A stretch of DNA of 7,537 nucleotides from Acidobacteriaceae bacterium (lineage in GTDB: Bacteria; Acidobacteriota; Terriglobia; Terriglobales; Acidobacteriaceae): NCBI GenBank assembly GCA_030049955.1, contig JASIJX010000600.1, positions 1 through 7,537 of the forward strand. Direction: 5' to 3'. This document shows positions 1-6,307 of the stretch, piece after piece; the first letter of the stretch is position 1; each line of letters begins with the position of its first letter. The notes beneath the pieces were generated by a model. That model made no database searches. It worked only from the letters and a program-made list of their open reading frames with translations, and was not told where the DNA came from. A program made the position numbers and the translations under genes.

Positions 1-391
1 CGGGATAACCTGCGTTTCGCGGACAGCTTCGCCGGCGGTTGTGTGAACCATTAGGTGCATAATCGTGCCGGCACTCCTGCGATTTTCCCCTGTTCACGGC
101 TCCGATTACACTTGGAATTCCCTGTTCCGCAATAGAGCATTCGTTCATGGCGTCTATGATGCAGTCGCGCCAACTCTCCTGGATTGAGTAGATAATAGCC
201 AATCGAATGGGGGCATTCACGCAAAAATAAGCGCTGAAATGCCGCACCGGGATCAGGAAGCCGAACTTGCGGATGCAATCGGCGATTTTTCGAAATTGCC
301 TTCTGCTATGCGTTCTGGGGTTGTTTGGGTTCGGCCGCAACGCCGATATCGGCGTCCGGAGGATTGTGAGTTCAGGGCTTCCTTTAGTCAT
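1..391 (-). pseudogene. ParB-like nuclease-domain protein, N-terminal remnant running off the left edge
   Basis: Reading leftward from an ATG at 391-389, with a GGAGG three bases upstream, gives an open frame to the window edge (about 130 codons). Residues 15-49 match the start of the ParB/Srx domain of chromosomal ParB-like proteins and of ParB-domain DNA methyltransferases: the landmarks are S-A-L-R-P-N-P, then N-P-R-T-H-S, then Q-F-R-K-I-A and F-G-F-L-I-P-V. In intact relatives this leads into an I-I-A-G-H-G-R nucleotide-binding motif. Here the homology stops after F-G-F-L-I-P-V (about position 245), and the rest of the frame resembles nothing I know. Near the edge another minus-strand frame, from ATG 60-58, has more gene-like codons. 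I infer a truncated or chimeric gene. The domain match is good by eye; the state of the part beyond the window is unknown. Confidence 0.6.
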
Positions 392-416
392 CCGCCTCCA
401 TCGCTGAGAAATTTCA

Positions 417-455
417 GGTGCGAATCTCCCATAGGCCTTTTGGGAGATTCGCACC
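417..455. repeat. Perfect 15-bp inverted repeat (hairpin) with 9-base loop
   Basis: Arms at 417-431 (GGTGCGAATCTCCCA) and 441-455 (its exact reverse complement) enclose TAGGCCTTT. It lies in the 219-bp gap between the ParB-like remnant (start at 391) and the end of the 227-residue gene at 611. On the minus strand it could be a terminator of the 611-1294 gene or an operator/leader element of the ParB-like gene, but no clean T-run follows the stem on either strand. A small transposon-derived palindrome is another possibility. Apart from a short GGAG...CTCC hairpin near 491-506, I see nothing else in this gap. Confidence 0.6.
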
Positions 456-610
456 CGATAACTTAATTACGATTTTGGGATTTTGAAGGGGAGAGAACAA
501 TCTCCGGCGGGAGCCGAGAAAGATGCTGGACATTTCTTGAGATCTAACTCTTGTAGCTACATGCGAATAATTACAACCCGAAATCTGTCCACCTGATTAC
601 GTTAGACAAG

Positions 611-1294
611 CTACACCCCGATTTCGAGAGATTGAGTCCTGCAAAGGGCCTTTTGGTAGCGTTTGCGGGCCAGATAAAGACGCCGCCGGACACCGCGTAC
701 AAAACGGGCATCGGCAACAGCCGTGGCAAAACTTCCGATCGCGTTTCGACCGTGTTTCTGATTATGATGCGCGATCTGCTTCCAATCCGCCGGCTGCAAG
801 TCGCCCTTCAACTGGAACCCTTCCCGATCGAGTGCTTCTGCAATTTCAACCAAAGACTGTTTTGCTAACCTCCCCGCGTTCCAGTGCTTGACCAAGAGAG
901 CTCCCGCCACACGGTCAAATTGGGAAAGCTCGTTGAGCTTGTCCTGGACTTCGTCCACAACGAGGCCATCTACCTCCATCCACCACCGCAGGGTCGGGTA
1001 ATTACAAATGATGGCTTCAATTTTGTCGCCGATTTTTCCGAAAAGTGTGTCTCCCCGAGGGGCTACGGAAGCTCTTAGCTTTTCTGAAAGCGATTTGACG
1101 GGGAAAGGCCGATCCGCAGCCCTGGCAAATTGATGAAGCCGATCGAAATGGCTGGATCCAACGGGCGCCGACACGTTTACAAGATTTTCGAGCAGAAGAC
1201 CGAGATCGCCGTGCGCCTCTCTCGTGCGTTTTGCATCAAAGCGCGGCCATATCGACAGTAATTGGTCTCGCCGTTTGCGCTTTCGTTGCGTCAC
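611..1294 (-). CDS. Uncharacterised 227-residue protein, Arg/Lys-rich ends
   Basis: Complete frame with a GTG start at 1294-1292, a GAGGA Shine-Dalgarno sequence a few bases upstream, and a TAG stop at 611-613. I do not recognise the family. The N-terminus is strongly basic (TQRKRKRRDQ). A middle segment around residues 95-125 contains I-I-C-N-Y-P-T-L-R-W-W-M and then an acidic stretch. The C-terminal third is basic and probably helical (G-V-R-R-R-L-Y-L-A-R-K-R-Y). There is no signal peptide and no obvious membrane span, so it is probably cytoplasmic; the charged ends would suit nucleic-acid contact, which is inference only. The GTG overlaps the TGA of a short upstream reading frame (GTGA), the arrangement expected for translationally coupled genes. 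Coding status is supported by length, ribosome binding site and codon pattern, not by homology. Confidence 0.6.
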   Translation of the reverse strand: MTQRKRKRRDQLLSIWPRFDAKRTREAHGDLGLLLENLVNVSAPVGSSHFDRLHQFARAADRPFPVKSLSEKLRASVAPRGDTLFGKIGDKIEAIICNYPTLRWWMEVDGLVVDEVQDKLNELSQFDRVAGALLVKHWNAGRLAKQSLVEIAEALDREGFQLKGDLQPADWKQIAHHNQKHGRNAIGSFATAVADARFVRGVRRRLYLARKRYQKALCRTQSLEIGV

Positions 1295-1374
1295 AGCTTC
1301 CTCAGGTCTCGAACAAATGCTCCGTCGACGATCCTTACAGGGAGGTTAACATCCCCGACAGCCCGGACAATGTG
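1291..1374 (-). pseudogene. Possible 3' end of a frame-shifted gene upstream of the 227-residue gene
   Basis: This minus-strand frame reads about 27 codons, including A-V-G-D-V-N-L-P-V-R-I-V-D-G-A-F, and stops with a TGA at 1293-1291 that overlaps the GTG start of the next gene. It has no ATG, GTG or TTG start: a TAG at 1377-1375 closes it upstream, and a neighbouring frame (ending G-L-A-H near 1370) would join it if a one-base shift were allowed. The hydrophobic/charged rhythm and the coupled GTGA overlap make it look like a real gene end. It could equally be chance, as no family is recognised. Confidence 0.25.
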
Positions 1375-1436
1375 CTAAACCTCGCACCTTGGCGTGCTGC
1401 ACTGAAGAGTTGCGACGCGCGATGCCTAGGTGAATA

Positions 1437-1667
1437 CTAACCAACTGAAACCTGAAGCTCTGTGTTATCGACGCCGCGTACGTACTCGACAGAGTGCGGA
1501 TGTTTCTCGATCGTTTCTTCGATCTCCGCCAGAAAGAGATCCGATATGCGGACGCCATCGACCAGAACCAGGGTCGTGTTCTTCAGATGACCCGCTTGTT
1601 CGCGGATGAACTGCTCTAGAAGCCGCTTCGGCGCCAGTAGCTCAACGCAGACTGATAGAGCGCTCAC
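1437..1667 (-). CDS. Small uncharacterised protein (76 residues; alternative start gives 99)
   Basis: The open frame runs to a TAG at 1437-1439. Two GTG starts are possible. The one at 1667-1665 has a GGAG six bases upstream and gives 76 residues; the one at 1736-1734 gives 99 residues but has no clear ribosome binding site, so I prefer the shorter product. The sequence is acidic, with alternating predicted helix and strand (L-L-E-Q-F-I-R-E-Q, then T-L-V-L-V-D-G-V-R-I, then a helix with E-I-E-E-T-I-E-K). It would fit a small alpha/beta fold. No signal peptide or membrane span is seen. It lies on the same strand as, and about 140 bp upstream of, the 227-residue gene, so they may be co-transcribed. 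The family is unknown, and it may be part of a larger broken gene. Confidence 0.4.
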   Translation of the reverse strand: MSALSVCVELLAPKRLLEQFIREQAGHLKNTTLVLVDGVRISDLFLAEIEETIEKHPHSVEYVRGVDNTELQVSVG

Positions 1668-1805
1668 GGGAATCTCCGAATAATCATGGCTGACCCTGGT
1701 CGCATCCCGTGTGAAGCCAATGTGTGACAGGTGCACAGCGGCGTGTGCTATTCCTGTTTACATTCGCAGCATAGGGAGCAGCAAGTCAGCCCGTACCTCG
1801 GGTTC

Positions 1806-2360
1806 TCATGCAGGCACTGTGACACCGCTTATTTTGTAGAAGATCAGGTGCGAGGTCGCCAAGAATCCGATCGCGTGGTCATCGACGCCCACGAAATTTG
1901 CCGCGATCCCTGGAAATTGGCGATCGATGAGAACGTATGGGATCCTCTGCTCCTCGATGCGCCGAAAACTTTCTGTCGCCCACTGCGTGGAGGCGATGAG
2001 CAGGACATCGACACGACGCGCTAGCAACTGGGCGATTTCCTGCTGCTCCAACGCAGCATCGTCGTCGGACGACGAAATGAAGAGGCTATAGCCTTTTCTT
2101 CGAACTTCGGCGGAAATCTCCTTGGCGATCTGCGCGAAGAAGGGATGCAGCAGGTCCGGCACGACGAGACCGATCGTCCATGTCTGGCCGGTGATCAGGG
2201 CGCGCGCGGCAAGGTTGGGTTGGTAATTCAGCTCTTTGATCCGCTTGAGGACGCGCTTGCGGGTCTCTTCTCCGATATCAGGATGGTCGCGAAGCACCTT
2301 GGAAATGGTGACGACAGAAAGCCCCAGATCCTTAGCGATGTCTTTCAGACGAACGGCCAT
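1806..2360 (-). pseudogene. LacI-family transcriptional repressor, 3'-truncated
   Basis: ATG at 2360-2358; the AGGAGG at 2378-2373 is 12 bases upstream, a rather long spacing. Residues 1-60 form a textbook LacI helix-turn-helix and hinge: R-L-K-D-I-A-K-D-L-G, V-T-I-S-K-V-L, N-Y-Q-P-N-L-A-A-R-A-L. The periplasmic-binding-protein-like core then begins with T-I-G-L-V-V-P-D-L and continues through Y-V-L-I-D-R and F-V-G-V-D-D. Homology ends after S-H-L-I at residue 173, codon ending near 1842; eleven unrelated residues and a TGA follow. Intact members have about 330-345 residues, so roughly half of the effector domain is missing. DNA binding could survive but sugar response and dimer stability should not. 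I infer a deletion or insertion junction at about 1842. The gene nearby that such a regulator would control is the GH1/GH29 pair. Confidence 0.85.
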
Positions 2361-2619
2361 CTTGCAGGGTTGCCTCCTATTCGGATTGAGCTTGCTTTGC
2401 AGCGTGGCCCGCGTCCCACCAGTTTACAGGAGGAAATGTAGATCGATAACTTGATCGATGAAGAAACCGGCACGTGACCACTAACGACGTGGGCACAGAA
2501 TCGAGTTTGAAATCAGGATTGCGAGTGCAGTAGCAGTTTTTCACCGCCACAGTCAACAGAAGGGAAATTTCAATGGCGTGAGTGTGGTCTCCAAAGTTGC
2601 CGCGGCTGTCAACCCGCAT
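2361..2619. other. Intergenic region upstream of the LacI-type gene
   Basis: Apart from the LacI-type ribosome binding site and the ATCGAT pair, I see no gene or RNA here. Frames crossing it lack recognisable motifs. The plus-strand stretch from about 2578 may hold the eroded start of the aldo/keto reductase relic. A promoter reading left into the LacI-type gene is expected, but no clear -35/-10 pair stands out. Confidence 0.4.
2441..2459. promoter_or_regulatory. Tandem ATCGAT palindromes, candidate LacI-family operator
   Basis: GATCGAT occurs at 2441-2447 and again at 2453-2459, 12 bp apart, so each copy is palindromic and the pair is also symmetric. The second copy lies in TTGATCGATGAA, a near-perfect 12-bp palindrome with a central CG. 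LacI-family proteins with a leucine in the hinge helix (present here, A-A-R-A-L) typically bind palindromes with a central CG. It lies about 80-100 bp upstream of the LacI-type start, fitting autoregulation. This is inference: no similar site was found in front of the glycosidase genes. Confidence 0.3.
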
Positions 2620-2978
2620 CAGGGTTTCGCCTTCCAGCGACCGGCGCACAGATGCTGGTCATCGGCCCGGGCCCTCTCGGCTCCGATCATGTGCCCACGA
2701 GCAAGCCGTCGCACCTGTGAAGATGGGTGCCACTGCCGGCTACCCGCACTACGATTGCGCATCCGTGTACCGGCAAATGAGGCACACATCGGCCGCTCTT
2801 TCCGGGCATGCTCGCTCAGGGGCGCCGCGCGGATCATCTTAGCTGTGGAACGAAAAGCGCGGCGAAGACGATGTGATCGCTTCCTACGAAGCAGTCCATT
2901 GCCGTCCTTCGCGTTGGCTATCTCTATCTTTTCTCGCAGCCGGCCGCTGGCGGCAAAGTGACGGTAGTCCGGGAATGA
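2620..2978 (+). pseudogene. Aldo/keto reductase relic with several frameshifts, C-terminal part missing
   Basis: No single frame works, but successive segments in different plus-strand frames spell the first ~115 residues of an aldo/keto reductase. From 2625 one frame gives F-R-L-P-A-T-G-A-Q-M and then L-G-S-D-H-V. From about 2693 a second gives A-G-Y-P-H-Y-D-C-A-S-V-Y with the catalytic Asp and Tyr region. A third gives N-E-A-H-I-G near 2775-2790. The second frame resumes with S-S-stop-L-W-N-E-K-R-G-E-D-D-V-I-A-S. From 2904 a frame gives G-Y-L-Y-L-F-S-Q-P-A-A and ends at a TGA at 2976-2978. In intact relatives the TAG at 2840-2842 is the catalytic lysine (T-S-K-L-W), and the H-W-P histidine is here S-Q-P. 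Family length is about 270-340 residues, so about two thirds is lost. It converges on the fucosidase gene end, 33 bp away. It is clearly dead. Confidence 0.75.
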
Positions 2979-3011
2979 AGGAGTGTTTTTTCGCTATGCT
3001 TGTCCATACCA

Positions 3012-4601
3012 TCACACAACATTGATCTTCAATGCGATTCCCAGGTCTGCGGTAGCGGGCTTTTGGCTAGGCATCACCACGCGCAATCCGCTTGCACCCT
3101 GTGTAAACGCGAGCGCTTCGTCTCTGCCTACCAGCCGCACGTCCTCTATTTTTCCAGGTCGATGCGGGCTCGCCGTGCCCAGCGCTCGAATCGTAACCGA
3201 ACCCTCGGGCCATCCCTGCACAAAGCAATACAACGTCTTTCCTTTGGTGGTGAAGCGCCCGTCTTCGGCTGACAAAGCAGGTTCCTTGCTCTCGTTGGGG
3301 TTGAACTCCTTACCCGTGGACGGAACCGATACCTTAAGTGCGGGTCCCTCGCCATAGATCGACCACGGTCGTGAGCCATGAATGCCTTCGCTGTTTACGT
3401 TCATCCATGCGGTGATTCCTTCGAGCACCTTCATCTCTTCAGGATCTAGTTCGCCTGAGGCTGGCAGCGGGAAATTGAGCAGCAGGTTGCCGTTCTTGCT
3501 CACGATATCCACGAGCATGTCGATTACCTTCTTCGGCGTCTTGTACACCTGGCCCTCTTTATAATGCCAGTCGCCGATGCAGGTATCGGTCTCCCACGGC
3601 ACAGGCCATATATTGTCCGAAACGCCCCGCTCACGATCAAGTGCGCATGTTCCCTCGGTGCAATCTGACAAGGTCTTGCTTCCGTAGACGGCCTCCGTCT
3701 GACCGTGCTGATTCACCGGCCCCACATTGTAGAGCTCCGCTACGCACGCCAAACCATATTGTTCGAACGGAATCCCGCCATCTGTGTAAAGCAGGTCGGG
3801 CTGGTAGCTATCCACCACGTCTTTGATCCGGCGGAAGTAGGCGAGCTTCCAGCGATCCGGCGCCACACGGCCCATAGGTTGTGCGGTCTTTGCAAAATCC
3901 GTCGGCATGCCGGTGTAATCGTGATACAGATCAGCATTGGCGGGGTTGGAGCCATCGTACGGAACGCCCGCCAACGGCCCGATCGTATCGATCAGGTATG
4001 CGGGAGCAAACCAGTCGAAACTGTTCGAGAGATGCTCGCTGATGCCGAAACGCAATCCGCGCTTGCGGGCAGCGGCGCCCCACATGCCCACAATGTCCTC
4101 GCGCGGCCCTGCATTCACCGAATTCCAGCGCTGCTGGTACTTCGAGTCCCACATATCGAAGTTGTCGTGATGCACGCCCATCGTAAAGAAGTACTTTGCG
4201 CCGGCATTTGCATAGAGGTCGATCAGGTGATCCGGGTCCCAGTGATCAGCAGTAAACAGATGGATCAAGTCCTTATAGCCGACCTTCGATGGCGGTCCAA
4301 AGCGCTTCACATGATACAGGTTCTGCGGCGAACCCTGGATGTACATGTTGCGCGCATACCAGTCGCCGTCGCCGATTGCCGATTGCGGACCCCAATGCGC
4401 CCAGATGCCAAACCTGGCGTCGGCAAATCAGTCAGGAATCGTGTACGCCATAAGAGAGGGCCGCGTGCCAGTGAACCGGCCGAGAGTAAGCTCGATACCG
4501 TTGCCAGTGGTCTGCGCCATTGCCGCGAAACTGCGTTTCATCGCAATCGCTGGAATGGCGCTGCCCATCAGCCGCATTGCCTGCCGCCTGCTGAATTTCA
4601 T
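3012..4601 (-). pseudogene. Alpha-L-fucosidase (GH29), Tat leader, interrupted by in-frame TGA at codon 58
   Basis: The full frame starts at ATG 4601-4599 behind AAGGGAG and ends at TGA 3012-3014: 529 codons, the usual GH29 size. Residues 4-6 give the S-R-R of a Tat leader, followed by a short Ala/Met-rich segment. Codon 58 (4430-4428) is TGA inside Y-T-I-P-D-stop-F-A-D-A-R-F-G-I-W; relatives have Trp here, so TGG to TGA is the simplest explanation. Beyond it all GH29 landmarks are present: H-W-G at 69-71, H-H-D-N-F (family H-H-D-G-F) at 144-148, and the nucleophile Asp in L-L-Y-T-D-G-G at about residue 274. A beta-rich C-terminal domain follows. The longest stop-free product starting at an ATG (4346) would have 444 residues, lacking the leader and the H-W-G strand, and is unlikely to work. 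The gene lies 106 bp downstream of GH1 on the same strand, probably one operon for exported fucoside/glucoside cleavage. A sequencing error is the alternative. Confidence 0.85.
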
Positions 4602-4707
4602 TGTTCTCCCTTGTTCAACTTCCTTCGCTATCCACCTGGCAGCGGGCCTCTTTGTTTCTTTTGCACTATCAACTCGAAGCTATTAGGTCTCCCCGCGGCG
4701 ACACGCC

Positions 4708-6189
4708 TCACACTACCTGGTTGGAGGCGGCTACGCGTCCATACCAATATCCTGAATCCTTTACGATTCGGCGCTGGTCCCGGAAATCGACCCAGACAAG
4801 ACCGAACCGCTCAGTGTAACCGCCGCGCCATTCGAAATCGTCCAGTAGGCACCAGGCGTGATATCCGCGAACGCGCGCGCCGTCCTGAATAGCCCGCGCA
4901 AGTTCACTCAGGTGAGCCTTGTAATACGCAATTCGCTGCAGGTCGGGAACCCGCCCGTGCACATCGGGACCGTCGCCGTAGCAGCAGCCGTTCTCCGTAA
5001 TTTCGATGATCGGCTTGTCGTACTCCTTTGTGATCCGCATCACTATGTCATAGTGCCCTCTCGGCCATACCTCCCATCCATTGCCAGTCAGCGGGCCATC
5101 TGTGCCTCCACGCGACACCGCACCCAAGGCTTCTTCCCCCTTCTCGCCCGGAGCGTTTTTCTTGGCAGATACCAGGTATCTGTTGTAGTTGTTGATTCCG
5201 ATCCAATCCAGTGGTGCATGCATCAGTTTGTCGTCACTGGGCCGGTATCCCATTTCCTCCAGGGGAAGGTCGCCGACAAACGCCTGCGGATATCTGCCGC
5301 GCATGGCCGGCTCAAGAAACCACAAATTCTGCCATGCGTGAAATCTCTCCGCAGCAGCTTCATCTTCGGGCGTATCGGATGCCGGATAGCATGCATACAT
5401 CGCAAGCGCGCTTCCCACGCTTGCGTCTGGAGTGAGCGAATGAATTGCGCGATATGCCTGCCCTTGAGCAAGGTTGACGTTATGCTGTGCCCGGAGCGCT
5501 TCAACGAAACTTGTCTTTACTGGGTCGTCCACCGGATAGCCATAGCCGTAACGCGCAAACACCGTCGGCTCATTGAGTATGGCCCAGTTCTTAACCGTGT
5601 CCCCCAACGCCTTCACAACAATCTCCGTATACTCCACGAAATGCGCCACGGTGTCGCGTGAGCGCCAGGCTCCCTGCGCCATCAGCGCCTGCGGAAAATC
5701 CCAGTGGAAGAGCGTACACAATGGGCGAATGCCATTTTCGAGCAATACGTCCGTGATCCTGCGATAGTGGTCCAGCCCCTTTTGATTGACTGCACCTCGG
5801 CCATTGGGTAGAACACGCGGCCAGGAAATGGAGAGACGAAAACTCTTTACATTTAATTGCTCTTTCGCCAGCCGAATATCGCTCGCATATCGGTTATAAA
5901 AATCGCAGGCGACATCGCCCGTTCCAGCCGCCAGAATCATACCCGGCCGGTGGGTATACCGGTCCCACACCGATTCGCCTTTGCCATCTACATTCCATGC
6001 ACCTTCCACTTGGTATGCGGCAGTAGAAACGCCCCAGTAGAATCCCTGCGGAAACGAATGTAGGGAGCTCGCGCTCCCTCCTTGCGATTCCTCCCGCCAA
6101 GACCCGGCGAGGACGCTTGAATCCATTTTCGTCAATGACTGCGACGCGAAAGCAGCTGCCGATCCAAATACGAAATCCCTGCGATCCAC
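4708..6189 (-). CDS. Beta-glucosidase-type glycoside hydrolase family 1, Tat-exported
   Basis: A retaining beta-glycosidase hydrolysing beta-glucosides or related beta-glycosides. I chose the GTG at 6189-6187 because GGGAGG lies four bases upstream and the protein then begins D-R-R-D-F-V-F, a Tat twin-arginine motif followed by an Ala-rich segment; a GTG at 6207 would add six residues. In the 493-residue numbering the acid/base Glu lies in L-N-E-P (E207) and the nucleophile in I-T-E-N-G (E399). Other family marks are Q-V-E-G-A near 60, F-H-W-D near 161-164 and the late D-F-E-W, here preceded by L-L-D where most members have L-L-D-N-F. The catalytic barrel looks complete and undamaged, with a TGA stop at 4708-4710. 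It is the upstream gene of the GH1/GH29 pair and should act in the periplasm. Exact substrate cannot be read from the sequence. Confidence 0.93.
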   Translation of the reverse strand: MDRRDFVFGSAAAFASQSLTKMDSSVLAGSWREESQGGSASSLHSFPQGFYWGVSTAAYQVEGAWNVDGKGESVWDRYTHRPGMILAAGTGDVACDFYNRYASDIRLAKEQLNVKSFRLSISWPRVLPNGRGAVNQKGLDHYRRITDVLLENGIRPLCTLFHWDFPQALMAQGAWRSRDTVAHFVEYTEIVVKALGDTVKNWAILNEPTVFARYGYGYPVDDPVKTSFVEALRAQHNVNLAQGQAYRAIHSLTPDASVGSALAMYACYPASDTPEDEAAAERFHAWQNLWFLEPAMRGRYPQAFVGDLPLEEMGYRPSDDKLMHAPLDWIGINNYNRYLVSAKKNAPGEKGEEALGAVSRGGTDGPLTGNGWEVWPRGHYDIVMRITKEYDKPIIEITENGCCYGDGPDVHGRVPDLQRIAYYKAHLSELARAIQDGARVRGYHAWCLLDDFEWRGGYTERFGLVWVDFRDQRRIVKDSGYWYGRVAASNQVV

Positions 6190-6307
6190 CCATCCTCCCT
6201 TGTCCACAATCTCTACTCATGAACCCAGAAGCCAGTTATCTGTATTCATCCAAGTTTATTTTCTTCAATAAAGACTGAACATAGACCTTCGCCTCGGCTG
6301 GAGGCTC
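6190..6307 (-). promoter_or_regulatory. Intergenic region likely carrying the GH1/GH29 promoter
   Basis: The 118 bp between the phospholipase-like gene and GH1 are A/T-rich compared with the flanking genes, including a TTTATTGAAG...AATAAAC stretch on the minus strand. A weak GCCTC/GAGGC stem (5-bp arms) at about 6291-6305 follows the stop of the upstream gene and might act as a poor terminator, but it has no T-run. A promoter for GH1 is plausible; I cannot fix its boxes. No ATCGAT-type palindrome like the one upstream of the LacI-type gene is seen here. Confidence 0.3.

Noticed and set aside
1..60. Minus-strand gene beginning at ATG 60-58 and leaving the window.
   Set aside because: Only 20 codons are visible. 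Codon choice is gene-like, but spacing to AGGAG is long and no motif can be recognised.
414..1853. Direct repeat TCAGGTGCGA at 414-423 and 1844-1853, at the hairpin arm and the LacI-type break, as target-site duplication or att sites.
   Set aside because: A 10-bp match is expected many times by chance in 7.5 kb, and the second copy is ordinary LacI coding sequence.
2377..2649. Minus-strand frame of 90 codons upstream of the LacI-type gene.
   Set aside because: It has no recognisable motif and overlaps both the putative operator and the aldo/keto reductase relic.
4364..4386. Tandem CCGATTG copies as a slippage repeat.
   Set aside because: They encode the conserved fucosidase stretch W-G-P-Q-S-A-I-G-D in frame, so codon content explains them.
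4390..4430. Selenocysteine insertion at the fucosidase TGA, given a small GCCA-GGTT-TGGC stem about ten bases after it.
   Set aside because: The stem is only four pairs and the family residue is Trp, not Cys; a TGG to TGA change is simpler.
3705..4892. Plus-strand open frame of 395 codons opposite the fucosidase and GH1.
   Set aside because: It lies antisense to two clear glycosidase genes and crosses their gap; it has no domain and no ribosome binding site, so it is a shadow.
4858..5661. Plus-strand open frame of 267 codons inside GH1.
   Set aside because: It is fully antisense to conserved GH1 catalytic regions, so it is a shadow frame.
3012..6189. A genetic code reading TGA as Trp, which would rescue the fucosidase.
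   Set aside because: GH1, the fucosidase and the LacI-type frame all end in TGA at sensible places, and Trp is otherwise encoded by TGG.
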